From contig NC_058498.1 in NCBI RefSeq assembly GCF_020382885.2, forward strand, positions 7,352,501 to 7,416,500: DNA of 64,000 nucleotides, written 5' to 3'. Shown here one piece after another: positions 34,228 through 46,615 of this stretch. The stretch is from Scatophagus argus (Eukaryota; Chordata; Actinopteri; Scatophagidae). A program made the position numbers and the translations under genes. Under the pieces are notes generated by a model. The model was not told where the DNA came from, searched no databases, and saw only the letters and a program-made list of their open reading frames with translations. Numbering within the stretch: position 1 is the first letter of the stretch; the number at the start of each line of letters is the position of its first letter.

Positions 34228-36450
34228 AAGGCATGTTTAATTGTGTTTGTCATGTCTAGATGTGCTTTCTATATTTTTGTCAGGAGATGGCAGCAAATCC
34301 CCTCTAGAGGTCACTGAATTCAAAAGCTGTGCTAAAAAGCAAAGGGGATAAACTCTTCTTTAATAGGTACAGCTAAGTTTTGACTTTTTTTTGTTGCTTT
34401 GATCATTTGTCTGTCTGGCTAAACATTTCTGCTTAAATCTACAGCCATCTTCTCTGACAAGCTTCATAATCCATCACTCTGGATTCTTAATCTGCAGCCT
34501 CACATGACAGCTTGATTAAGCAGTCATTGCTGTTTTTGAAAACCTTATCTGTAATCCACACATGGCGTGGCTATTACTCCAGCGGTAAGGATATATTTTC
34601 CCTTTCACCCTGAAGGTGTCTGGTCAGTTGTCTTAAGAGGGGTTTTATCTCAGTCTTCAGCCGTTCAGTTTCCTGTTTTTGATCACTATTTGATCCTATG
34701 TCTGTCCCGACTCTTGATAGTCACTCATATTCTGTCACTCTCACATACCTTCATAAATTACTCTTTTTTCCGGTGAGGACAGGTTGTCAGGGAGACAATG
34801 GGGAGCAGGAAAACCCCCGGGCTCAGAGGACCTCTCCCCTTTCACACACACTTCCCCAGAAGAGCTGGCTGGTCCTCACGTCATCGCAGATAATTGAAGG
34901 GGGGAGGCGGGGGATCCAGTGTGTCCGTACTGCAGGGAGAATTTGTTATTCCCTCATCCCTGAAGAATGACAGGTCCCTATTGTTTTCATTCTTTCACTC
35001 CTCCACTGCTATGACTCCTTTCCGTGCTCGCTTGAGACAGGATATGGTGGAAAAATTTTTGTTTTTTGTTCAGTAAATTCTGCTTTTGCTCCTTACATGG
35101 TTTGCATTGTTCACCCAAGACCTGGGAAATATGAACATGGAATTATTTCACAATCTGTTGTAGCTATATTTAAATGTGGCACAGACCGGTGATCTTTCCT
35201 GGCTTCTTTTCTGTTGCATGCAGGTGGTGGTGGAAAATAACTAAGCACCTTTGCTTAAGATGTGTATTTAAGCACAGTTTTGAGTTAACAGTATTGTATC
35301 AATATTGGACTTTTTAACTTCACTACAATTACATATGACCATTGTAACTACTTACTTACCAGGTCAAGGTTATTTTAAAAAGAGATGATACAGTTTTGTC
35401 AGTTAAAACACCCAAAGGCCTGTCAGGATTAACTTGTGAGGGGGTCCTGGTGCAGAAAAAATGTCTTTGGTTCCTTATTGCTCCCATCCTTCTTTGTATG
35501 CCCAAAAGACCAATCAGGACTTCTACGCTGGAGTGCGAACTACGAGATCAAAACTATTAACTAATATTAAGTCTTGAAAACCTGCCTTAGATGTTACTGT
35601 AGATCAGTCAAGCAACCCCCCCCCCCCAAAAGAAAAAAAAAATCAGTTAATAAATGACAGGACAAGCAGTCTTCATGGGGCCACTGGGGATCTGAGGCCC
35701 CTCATTGCTTGTTTTTTTTAATCCAGCCCTGCCCAAAAATAGTATAGCTCTGTCTTGACCACCTTCAATATTAAGCTTACATGTTGCATCATTAATAATT
35801 CAACATATTCTATATATATTCTATATACTTTTGACATAAAGATGAATTTTTATGCCCTAATGACTGATTTCAGAAGGTATTCACTTGGGTTGAAGTCAGA
35901 CTGCTGCAGCCTCATTTTCACTTTGCATAAAGTGTTTTTGCACAGAACGAGGACTGGATTTTGTCCTCCATTGTTTAAATTGGAAGCATGTTAAACCCAT
36001 CTCTTAATGGCCAGTACAAACAGGAGAAATGATAAGAGCAAACAAAACTTTTATTTAATTTTCATTTTTATTTTAATTTACCTGATGTTTAAAGACAGAT
36101 TTTGTAAAAATGTGAACATGTCCTTTAATTAACTTTAATGATGACTAAATGCTTATTGCGTGCAGTCTCTGAAATAATAAGGTCTGAGTACTCATCGAGT
36201 CCAGAACACAATCTAACATGAGATGGATCTATTTTTCGCAATCAAAGAAATGAGATGGAGATGGAGCACATGTCCTTCTGAGAATTTTTACTAGGTTATC
36301 AAATTTCACACACAAGTAAATCTGAAGTCTGGAGGAGATCTTTAAACGTTATTTAATCTTGTTGTGGAAATCTCCATATGTTCCAACCACTGAGCCAATT
36401 TTTTTGCTTATTTGGGCAGCGGAGGCTGTAACTATTACAGAGGTCAGTGA
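34228..36450. other. Intergenic between babam1 and plvap, no gene seen
   Basis: No coding exon is supported on either strand. A C12 run is at 35616-35627 followed by an A-rich stretch. This is where the human order differs (ANKLE1, ABHD8, MRPL34 and DDA1 would follow BABAM1). Confidence 0.55.
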
Positions 36451-36476
36451 GGGAGGAGAGGGGAGGGAGGGGAGGG
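36451..36476 (+). promoter_or_regulatory. GGAGGG purine-rich element upstream of plvap
   Basis: Repeated GGGAGG units, a typical Sp/KLF-type binding or G-rich promoter element, about 36 bases upstream of a TATA box. Confidence 0.35.
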
Positions 36477-36511
36477 CCAGGATGGACTGGAAGTGTGTCT
36501 CCAGCAGCATT

Positions 36512-36517
36512 TATAAA
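36512..36517 (+). promoter_or_regulatory. Likely plvap TATA box
   Basis: CATTTATAAACATGG context with TATAAA at 36512. It predicts a start near 36543 and a 5' UTR of about 265 nt up to the ATG at 36808, with no intron needed. Confidence 0.5.
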
Positions 36518-36807
36518 CATGGCCCCTGTACACACCTAAGGGTCACTGTTTACATCCATCCATAAGTGCCATTTCTGCTTGTATGTTTCTGCACCGTGAC
36601 AGTTTGACAGAGCTGTAGAAGACAGAAATAAAAACAGCTCATCATTTCTTTTCCTCCAAATTCGGCTTGACACCTTTTGCCTTGAAGCCGCAGCGCCTGC
36701 TCTTCAGAGAGGATCACGTCGCAAAGAGGACACCTTGTGGATTTTAGCAAAACGATTCCTGTTTAGATCTGCCGGTACCAGCTGCCACCATTTCACCTCC
36801 AACAACC

Positions 36808-39800
36808 ATGTACAGCTCCAGCTACTCCCGGGCCAAGTTTGGCCTGGAGGCAAGGGGGCCTCTGCACAAGCCCAAAGGGAAGAGCTGTGGCTACTACGTG
36901 AAGATCATCTTCTTCTTTTCTTCTCTGATCCAGTCTCTGATCATCGTCAGCCTGGTGCTCTTCCTCATCTATGGACAGCCGGAGAAGTCTGCAGAGGAGA
37001 AGAGGGTCAAGGTCAGTGATTCCTTCTTGCGTGATAAATAGTTTTTCAGATATTAACGATCCAAACTCCACAGTTTTGAATAATATTTTGTGTTTTCTCC
37101 ACAAAAAGTTCTACAAATTACGTTTATTTTCAAGTGAAGTAAGCAAATCCCATTTTTTAAAGGAAGGGGATTTCAAAAGTGAGCCGTTGATCACACTGTG
37201 CAGGCAGCATGAATCATCACCAGCCTGTCCTGTTTCTGACACAAATGTTATATAACCAAGACTTTTTTTTTTATTGGCACCTTAATGTTAAGATATTCAG
37301 AGCTGTGAAATAGAGTGATGATGATGCTGAGTGATCTGATCGTTCTTCTGAAGGACCTCGAGGTGAACTTCAACAGGCTGAGTGACAACAACATCCAGCT
37401 GAGAAAGGAGAAGGGCGAGCTGGGAGCTCAGCTGGCAGCTCGCACAGCTGAGAAGGAGGCTCTGGACAAAGAGGTGGCGAAGCTGAAGACCGATGCCAAC
37501 AACACCGAACATGTGCTGAAAGGAAAATTAGTAAGTAGATGACTTGATATTAATATTAATATTATTAATATTTTAGATTATTAATTAATACTTTGCTAAA
37601 ATGCACTGAGAAGCAGGTCAGCTTGTGGAAGCTGTGAAGTAGTTTAAGGTAGGGTTAAAAGAGAGGGTTTTACAATGTGCAAATTACACAGCATGATTAT
37701 TTCCTCAGACATTGTTGTAGTTTTCCTATTAGACACTGGTGGTGGAGGAAGTATTCAGATCCTGTAGTGAAGTAAAACTCGTAAAAATGAACAGGCAAAA
37801 GTCCTGTGTCGAAACTTTACTCAAGTGAAAGTATGTAAGTATAATCAATAAAATGCACTCAGAGTTATAGATAATGTATGCACTGATGTCATTACGTTAT
37901 TATTACACATGGATTAATACATGATTTTACTGTTATAGCTGATTGAAGAAGATTTCCAAAACAAGTGATTTTCTGTCACTCGACTAAGTGATTAATCAAC
38001 TGATCCTTTGAACCCTTACTGTCTGTACTGTTTTAAGCTATAGTGAAGCATCATAATTTATAAACTCTCCAAATGTTTATTAATGCATATATGTAAAATC
38101 TTAATTTGCAATAATTAGTAACTGAAGTATACACTCAAATTTGTACCGACTTGCAGCACTGAAGTAAATGTAATTGGTCACATTCTACCACTGTCAGTCA
38201 TCGCCGTAATAAAAGAACTTGGGTGTAAACATTTTTTGTTGGTCATAGGCCAGCTGTGAGAGGACGACACTCAGCATGATGGCGCGACGTACCACCACCC
38301 CGATCCAGCCCCCTGTCATGGTCACTACCAACAGTATGTGCTCCAATATTCGGGATACTTGGCATAATGCTATAATATGCTATATATGCTATCACAGTAT
38401 TTATATATAATAGTTTGAAAAATTGCATCAGAAATTTAATAAATGTTTGTGTTACATGATGATATATATTTACAGTCTATATGGCTGAGGAGGAATGATT
38501 GAAAGTAAAGCAAAGATTTAAATACTATTTTTATATTAAGAACTAAGAATTAAGAATATCAGTACAACTTCCTAATAAGGATAATAACAATGCCTATTAT
38601 CCCCTCATGGAGGGTTTATAAATTTAAATTAATGGTTTTATTAATAGATAATAAATAACAACTGATATCTATTTGATGGTTTAGTTGATAGTTTATTACC
38701 TTTACTAACTTTTGTAAGGGTAGACTTGATGGCTTATTAGAAAGTGAGAAACTCATGGGCGTTGGTTAATAAAATAATAAAATAAAAATGAGTAAAAGTG
38801 TATATCTGTGCCTGTACTGACATGCTGATTGAACTCTCCAGGTGAAGTGAAGACTCTGCAGAGCCTCAACGCCCAGCAGAGAGCCATGATCAACCTCATT
38901 GAGACAAACTTCACCCAGACAGTTCAGTACCTGAGCCAGGAGAGAGACACTGCCCTCAAAGACAGAGACACACACCACCAGGATGCCATCACCCTGCGCA
39001 GGGAGAACACCTTGCTGAAGGAGCAGCTCACCACCTACACCAGGTACCGTCTGTTTGTCCGTCTGCTCCACGAGTCTCACTGAAAATATTCAGATTACGC
39101 ACATTACAGTATCTGCGTTGGACTTTTTCTTACGCAGGAAGTGCAAAGAGGACTTTGCTAATTCTTTGGACGGGATCAAAACGGTGACCAGGGATTTCCT
39201 GAACAGGATTAACAACCTGTTTCCCCACCAGCTGACCTTTCACCTCACCTGCGACAGGCAGCAGGAGGAAATGGAGAAGATAAGAAACAGCTGCACAAAC
39301 CTGTCCAGAGACGTGGAAAATAAGTTCCAGCTGTATTTAGACAAAGTGGGCAACAAGGTGAGTGCAACATATTTTGTGATCCTCTAGGTGGTGTGTGTGA
39401 TTATTCACATTTCACTTAAATATTTGATCTACTTAAACCTCACTGGGCCTCAAAACGGCACCTAAATGAAACCATTTGATCTGTTTAGAGGGAAAAATCT
39501 CTCTTTGGTGGAACTGCTAACAACTCACAGTCACAAGGGAACCAAACTTGGCACTGCATTGTCACAAGGGCTTTGGTTACTACTGGTTTAATCTTTTAGA
39601 ATACATTGTATTTTATAAGCTTATCTGTGTTTTAGTCTCTGAAAAGTAAATTAAGATAAGATAAGATAAGACTAGTGGATTAGAAAAAAAAAAAGAATAA
39701 TTCAAATACAGCACCTCATAATTGTACGTAGTACAAATACAGTACTTGAGTAACGATCTCAGTGTATTTTGCACCACTCCCCTTTAAACTTTCCATAAAA

Positions 39801-42800
39801 ATGGAAAAGAACAAATTGGATGGGAAACCAGTTTCTCAGGGGAGGAAGTCTACCCGCTGCATCGTTCATGATAGCTGAAGAGACAGACGTGAGGTGAACT
39901 CAGGGTCAAAGCAGAGGTGAAGTGTCTGTCTCTGCTGACACGGCAGCTCTGTGCAGAACTGCAAAAACACACCCTCAGCAGGTATCGTTTTAAAAACCAT
40001 TTAAAGTAATATTTACTTTACATACAGCCCTCTCTGACGGGTCAAACATCACAATTTGTTTTGGAATGAGTCTTCACTGTGGGCGTCACATTTCTTTTCA
40101 CTGTCTTTAATGGTTAATTTTCACACAGGCATAATTTCAAGTGCAACTTTTGCACACACAAACTCCAGTAAACTTTTGTCTCCCTCATGTCAGAAATAAG
40201 ACAGCTCTCGTGAACTTTTTCTCACCTTTCGTGAGTAAAAATTCCAAATCAGTTTCAATTTCTTTAACTTATTTTTGATCTTCACAGAGAACTGCCACTG
40301 AATATTAACAGATGGTCAGAAGAATAGTGAAAAATACTCAAGTCTTCTCAGAGTGCTCGGTGACATCTTTAGATGCCTTGTTTTGTCTAACCAACAGTCT
40401 AAAACCCAGAGATATTCAGTTTATAGTGATATAAAACAAAGAAAAACAGCAAATCCTTATTCTGGAGAAGCTGGAATCAGAGAATATATTTTAGTCCTGT
40501 AAAACATGCCAAATATCTTTGGCATGTTTTAAATTGCAGTAAATTTGTGATAATAAAGTGACCACCGAGTGTTTATCATCCAAAGAGGCTGCAGCATAGA
40601 ATCTTAAATAGTCTCTCTAATTAATCTAAATACATACAGTAGGTTTGCTTTTGAAATTTTGCTCATTCTAACTTATAACCGCGATATCTCACTTCAGTCG
40701 AGCCTTGCCGACCTTTTTTCATTGTGTGGCTGCATTCCACTGACTCGCCTCCATTCGTTAGCCTGTGAGTTGTTTCCCTCAGGGAGGCGTAAAGCATAGA
40801 TTTAATCCTCCCCTCTCAGCTGTGCGGCCTGCGCTCCATTGTGGCATTGAGGATAATGTACATTAGCAAACGCTCACAGTGACAGATAGAAACAGACACA
40901 AAAAACAGGTAGAATTATGTAAAGGCACCATCTGGAAACACAATTGGCACAGTTGAGTATGACACATTCTTCACCACATTATCTCTGCTTCTCTCAGAAG
41001 GGAAATTCGTCACACTTATTTGAAAAAACTTATTCTCTTCTTCCAGGTGGCTGAGATCCAAGGCCTGTCCAGTCGTCTGGAGGTACAAAACACACATCTG
41101 AACTCTGATCTGCAGCAGTGTGTGCGCACACGCAGTGAGGCGGCTGCCGAGGCCACCAGGCAGCTACAGCTCAAGCAAAAGGATCATGATGACCAGGTAG
41201 ATCATATTTGTACACAGAGATTTGTGGAATAAACTGATTTCCTAAGATGTAAAGGCAAGAATGCACTATTTGTAATAATCCTCTCCTGCTTTGTCTGTTT
41301 TAATAAGCACCTAAATTGCATAGTAGCATAAGACAGAATAAATGTGCACACTTTTCTTTATCGTTGTTTTACTTTAACATAAAATGCATGTTTTGTTTAG
41401 ATGGAGAAATTCCTCATGGAGCAGAAGTGGCTGAGGGAACAGAAGAAGCTGCAGGAAGACAGTTTAGCACTGAGAGAAAAAGAGCTTCAGCGTCTCCAAC
41501 AGATGCTCCCTGCTCAGGCCAAGGTAAAGGGACAAGCCATTTGCTCTGTACACACATATGAAATTAAGGAAGGCAGTGCCCACAAATGGTTTCAAACCTT
41601 CAGTCACTTTGGATAGATGTTCTTTTTGGTGGTTAAGCAACAATTTCAGCTGCTCCAGAAAGTCTCCATGTCAGTCTGGGGATTGCTGTGCTCAATGTCT
41701 TGCATTTGGCTTTCTGAGTGTATGTACAAGAGCACCATCCACTTCTGTGCTTTTAAAGGAGGTTTACTCTACTGTTTATGGTGCATGTGGACTCACCGGT
41801 GTAACGGTGACAGTAAAATTCTCAGAAGTAGCACGTAATATGAAACACCACACTTTATTATGTTTTGTAACCACAGGTCAAGCACTCATGTATCTTGCTA
41901 ATCTTGCTCCACAAGTCAACAAACAAGAAGATTCACACTCAGATCAGTCTGGTTGTGCTCCACGTGTCAGCAAGATTAAATTGCAGGGACCTCTGGCCAC
42001 TTCCAAGGACAGGGCAGCCTTATTATCTCTTACGATGCAGTTTTGCCATAAAAAAGAGGTATCTGTGGGCAGCAGCAGCAGCAGGAAGGAAGAACAGACA
42101 GAATAATGAAGGAAAACATTTTTAAGGAGTCATAAGTTCATAAAACAGCCCATTTCAAACTCCATAGTCATTAGCTTAGGTATCATCCATGCACTGTGTG
42201 GTATCTGTGTCTCACGTTAAATAATACTGAAATTATTTGTTTTCCAGTCTGGTACTCCCAAAGCTGCCAGTCTGCCAGGGGCCCCACAGCAAGGAGGACA
42301 GACTGTGGCTAAGTGGCCTCCTATCGGAGCACCTGTCATCAGCAAAACTCCAACGGTAAACTTCGTATTAGAACAAAAACTGTAATCAGATTAGTGTTTG
42401 TACAATGTGTTTGTGTTTGTAGCGCCTCTGTGAGACTGCACTTCAGCATAGCAACACTTTGAGCTAAACACTAATGTTGGCATACATACAAAACCGATGC
42501 CAACATGCAGCAGGTACACTGTGTACCATAAACACTATCTTAGCTTAGCATTATAGCAGTTTTTGACCTGATGATGGCACTAGATGAAAAGTCAGGGGAT
42601 CATAAATGTGAGAAGGATCCATGTTCTGAGGACTATAAATGTTTGTATAAAATGTAAAATAACTCCTGTAGTTAAGATATTTCAGTCCACAGCAAAGCAA
42701 CCGACCACCATACAAACGTTAGCATCACTAGAGCCGCTATGATGCTAACATGGCTAACAAAATCACAAGACAAACTTTGACTCACTTCTGCAATGCTTGT

Positions 42801-42987
42801 ACTTCATATTCTGTGTCTGTAGGTTCCTCCTAAAGTTGGTTCTTTGTGTCTCTTCCACACTTAATTTAATTCTCTACCAACATAAGTTCCAGTATTCAGA
42901 TTTTTAGACAATGAGTTCATTGCTTTCATTGATAATTAATTATAATCATCGTAAATCAGTCAATGTTTTGTCTTCCAGGTGAGATAA
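36808..42987 (+). CDS. plvap: Plasmalemma vesicle-associated protein (PV-1)
   Basis: Coding exons: 36808-37011, 37354-37530, 38249-38333, 38842-39043, 39138-39357, 41047-41196, 41401-41523, 42248-42355 and 42979-42987, giving 425 aa (human 442). It is a type II membrane protein: a short basic cytosolic N-terminus, one membrane span at about residues 30-54 (IIFFFSSLIQSLIIVSLVLF), then a long extracellular coiled coil with N-glycosylation sequons (NNT, NFT, NLS) and a Pro-rich tail. It forms the diaphragms of endothelial fenestrae, caveolae and transendothelial channels. The ATG has a good ACC context and follows a TATA box. The last exon codes only Val-Arg and a stop. Intron 5 (39358-41046) is the longest. 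The gene is convergent with gtpbp3, as in human. Which fish duplicate (a/b) is not resolved. Confidence 0.95.
39653..39671. repeat. (AAGAT)n short tandem repeat
   Basis: About four AAGAT units in plvap intron 5, similar to the short repeat at LINE tails such as 18240. Confidence 0.7.
40501..40530. other. Perfect 13-bp hairpin in plvap intron 5
   Basis: Arms AAAACATGCCAAA and TTTGGCATGTTTT are exact complements around a TATC loop. Too short for a miRNA precursor as it stands. Confidence 0.7.
42438..42775 (+). repeat. Dispersed repeat, family D copy 2
   Basis: Contains TTTGAGCTAAACACTAATGT, GACCTGATGATGGCACTAGA, GATGAAAAGTCAGGGGATCA and GATATTTCAGTCCACAGCAA, followed by CTAACATGGCTAAC. It lies in plvap intron 8. 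Confidence 0.6.
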
Positions 42988-43921
42988 AACGCATCAGCAG
43001 AGTGATGACTGAAGGCAGCGCCGGTGCACCTCAGTGATCAACATTTTGACCTTAAAGAATTTCCTACGGACATGTATATACTCCTGATACAACACAACCT
43101 GTAAATACTTTGAGTCCTTCTTAATGATATATTTACTGTTGCTCTGTGCATGCTTTGTTTAGTTCTCCACGGAATAGAAGATTCCTGTCTTTTACTTGTG
43201 CTTGATTTAAACGTATACTGTGAAAAGTCTGGTTGTCTGTCCAGGTAAATGTAAAAATTTTCATGACACTGGTGTAAATATTTTCTATTGTGTGTCACTC
43301 TCTGTGGTTGGTATAGTTAGCTTTTCTGTACTGCGGAAATCAAAATTAAATCGACCAAAAAAACTGACTCACTCCTTGTGCAATCCTCTTTTGTCTCCCT
43401 CTGGCATTAAAAATACAACAAGGATTCAGACAGGACTTCTGGCAGCGACTGCTCGTTTGTCTGCTATAAACAGAATATTCTTAAAATAGCTTCATTTATG
43501 TTTCCTCGTGCTTCACGTTTGAATCTCCACCGCAGCCCGGATGTCAATACCTTTAATGACCAAGTCATAAACTCGTCATCACATCTGCAGTCATTAGCAG
43601 TCCTTAACCCTGGATAATAAGAACAAAACATTTTTGCATGAGTTAGATTAAAGTCGTAGTTCTTGTGGCTAAAACTTGAGACCTTGAGCTGATTAACTGC
43701 CATTTTTATGGTACATTTTACAAGTACAGTGTAGAAGCTTTTATATGAACTGTTCTCAAACTTTACTACTTCCCCTTCCTTTCATAAGCAGCAGGCGAAG
43801 AGCACATGTAGTACCATCATTAGAAACAGTGACAGCTCTAAGTGTTTTCAAAGTGTTTTCTTGGAACATTTTTTTTCCCTAGATTGTCATGGAAGAAGAG
43901 ACCAAAATAAACAAGAATAAA
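42988..43921 (+). other. plvap 3' UTR with candidate poly(A) signals at 43906 and 43916
   Basis: No other gene is visible after the plvap stop. Two AATAAA hexamers (43906-43911 and 43916-43921) are followed by a T-rich and GT-containing stretch. An earlier polyadenylation site is possible. Confidence 0.4.
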
Positions 43922-44594
43922 GTACCATTTTATAGCCTGTCTAAGAGGTTGTATTTTTTTTTATTAGCTGACCTCATTAACACTACTTAAGAGAAAAACT
44001 GTATACTTACTTTAAAGTATAATGTACATCCAGTTATAATACAATTAGTAACAGTGTGTGAGGGTTCAGCATGCAAACATTATGGGTGATGAGAACTTCA
44101 AGAGTTCAAACATACGGCATTTCGACATTTGAAATGAGATTTTATATTCAAATGATGCTGTATTTTCAAACTTACATTGCAGCTTCCAAGACCTAAGAAC
44201 ACCTCGGGTCTGGAAAAAAAGCACACAGTCATTCAAGATAGAACAAATATTTGAGATTCCTTCAATGTTGTATAAGAAAACCCATGAGGATAAATTCCCA
44301 GGCTCGGTGCACTGATGGATGTGAGTGTTACAGGTGAGTGACTCTGCCTCCTGTCCTCAGGAAATCCTTTGTTTAACATGAAGTGTTTTCGATCCCATTC
44401 ATAGACCATAACACGCCCTCTCACACACTCACACACATTCCCTGAGTTTGGATACTGGGTGGTACTGGGTGTACTGGACCCGACTATGTCAGCGTCACGT
44501 CTCAGGACAGTCATTAATTAGAAGCACCGGAAAATGACACACAAAGCTAAAAGTACCACTTATTAATCAGCTGCGGACCAAACCACGACACCAA

Positions 44595-44770
44595 ATGACG
44601 TCATGGACGGCAGTCTCTGTCTGTGCGTCAACCACTTTGGTTCATACTGAAATATCTCAACAATTACTAAATTTACTGCTATGGAATCTTGTACAGACGC
44701 TCATCCCCTCCAGAGGACAAAACCTGCCAACTCTGGTGATCCTCCAACTTTTCCTCTAGCACCACAAGGT
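44595..44770 (-). repeat. Dispersed repeat, family D, reversed and diverged
   Basis: Contains GAAATATCTCAACAATTACT and TGGTGATCCTCCAACTTTTC, then CTAGCACCA. These are reverse-strand forms of the GAGATATTTCAG and GGATCACC blocks of family D. Confidence 0.45.
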
Positions 44771-44791
44771 AGAATTTTGTGTTTTTAGTAG

Positions 44792-44875
44792 GGCTGGGAC
44801 AAAGTTAACGCGTTAACGCATTAGGGCTGGGCAAGTCTACGCATTATTATCGCGTTAACGTGCTGGTGACTGCTT
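44792..44875. repeat. GTTAAC/CGCG palindromic transposon remnant
   Basis: 44804-44817 is the perfect palindrome GTTAACGCGTTAAC. The unit GGGCTGGGAC or GGGCTGGGCA occurs twice and GCGTTAACGTGC follows. This pattern is familiar from fish hAT-like non-autonomous elements. Confidence 0.45.
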
Positions 44876-45234
44876 GTTGTCTCTCCAGCAGGTCAAATTG
44901 TTCACCTATCCAGTAAAAAAACATAACATCTGGCACATGAATCCACACCAAGACTGTCTACAAACTCTTGAGGTCTTGATATGTTCTTATTCTTTTACTC
45001 TGTAAGTGTCTTTCATATGGCTTTGTGTTTCTTCTTCTGTCTTGTAATGTCATCTGAAAGCCCTTTGAACAACTGCTTTATAGAGCAGTCACATATAAAC
45101 TACAGTAACATTTTTATGTTTCAGCTGATAAACTCCCATTAAACTTCTTCTTAAATTCAATATGAGGTTGATAATAATCTGCACAACCTTGTATTTATTA
45201 CTGACTAATCACCCCATTCAACTTTAGTCTTGTA

Positions 45235-45512
45235 GTATTGGTAAATTGTAATAGTGACCTGATGATGGTGCTTGAATAAAAGTTAAGGGATGACCAACAC
45301 TAATAGAAAGGAATGCATGAATATCTGTATCAACACTTCATGGCAATCTTTCCCATATTTCTTCAGATATTTCATATTAAACGACAAATGTGACTGTCAC
45401 GCTGGCACTAGAGTCAGGGGATCACTTTAGAATATATCATCTGGAAACCATGAATGTCTGCACAAAATATATTAATGGTAATACATTGAGATCTGAACCA
45501 AAGCAATGGACC
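45235..45512 (+). repeat. Dispersed repeat, family D, diverged, possibly two nested fragments
   Basis: Contains GACCTGATGATGGTGCTTGA, AACACTTCATGGCAATCTTT, CTAGAGTCAGGGGATCACTT and ACCAAAGCAATGGACCGATC. Confidence 0.5.
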
Positions 45513-45772
45513 GATCACCAAAACATGTTTATTTCTCTTAAAGTGAGAAAGCAAACAGGTGAAGGATATCATACGCAGGCTCTACTTCAAAGACAAACCG
45601 GGGAACATAATTTACTGCCTCTAATTTGTATGACAGCAAGCCTCCACCCTTGTAACCGCCTTGTAATCAATCAGGGAGAACATGAAAGGGAACAAAAAGG
45701 CTGACAGAGCAGCACGGAAAGAGGAAAGGTCAGGTAGCAGAAACAGAGTGGACAGAGACAAACAGAGCGACA

Positions 45773-45790
45773 GAGAGAGAGAGAGAGAGA
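45773..45790. repeat. (GA)n microsatellite
   Basis: Pure GA array of nine units within a purine-rich stretch. Confidence 0.9.
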
Positions 45791-46129
45791 CAGGCAGTTA
45801 CGCCGGTGTACAGCAGGGTGAATGTCGTCAGAGACTGGGAGAGGAGAAACCAACTGGGGAAGAAGGGTGAGGAGTTCAGCAAGGAAACATAAATATTTGA
45901 TCGAGGCCAGATTGACAGGGGAACAAAAGGCAGAGAGAGCTTCGCCTCAAAAAACGTCCCTTTCCCACAGAGCAGAGAGGGGGAGCTGGGTCACTCTGCC
46001 CTTCTCTACGTTCTGGCCGTCTGTTATGTTGTGCTTCATGGTCGGAAGCGGGACTAAAAATGTAGTTTATAACAGAATAAAACAGAACGCATACACTAGA
46101 CACTTGTACTCAATGTGAGGACAGCAATA

Positions 46130-46295
46130 AGTTAGACCTCACCAATTCAGTCTTGGGAAGAATAGGTCATATTCTATGGGAGTTTTTCCTTGCCGATGTC
46201 TGCTTGCTCAGGGGTTCAGGCTCTGGGTCTCTGTAAAGCATCTAGAGACAAGGTGCTATATAAATAAACTGAATTGAAATTTAATTGAATTCCAG
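46130..46295 (+). repeat. Dispersed repeat, family C copy 2
   Basis: Shares GAGTTTTTCCTTGCC, TGCTTGCTCAGGGG and the end GCTATATAAATAAACTGAAT with the 6895-7145 copy. Confidence 0.55.
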
Positions 46296-46434
46296 GTTAG
46301 GAGTCACATGACTGCACCATGACAATTCTGATTGCAGTACGAGGCTGATGCAGCTTTAAACATGTAACGGCATGTGAAAATCTACCATCCCATGTAATTT
46401 AAAGCTGCACTGAGCAATATTTTCAATGGATCAA

Positions 46435-46615
46435 ATGTCTATTAGCAGTATGAGATGGGTTACTTTTGGGGAGAATTATCACCGAATGGCCCACAGCTTC
46501 ACGTTTCTGATTTACTTTCTGTGTGTGCTTTTGATTTCTCTCACACAGCACCAAACAGTAGACAGATAAAGTCAGTGACCATTAGTTGGAGTTCATTTAG
46601 CAGCTAAAGAGTCGA
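46435..46615 (-). repeat. Dispersed repeat, family B copy 3 (reverse)
   Basis: On the minus strand it reads TTTAGCTGCTAAATGAACTC, then TCTGTCTACTGTTTGGTGCT, matching family B. Confidence 0.45.

Noticed and set aside
41558-42106. A 182-codon plus-strand open frame in plvap intron 7
   Set aside because: It lies between exons 7 and 8 that join in phase; the sequence has no family resemblance and the plvap protein is complete without it.
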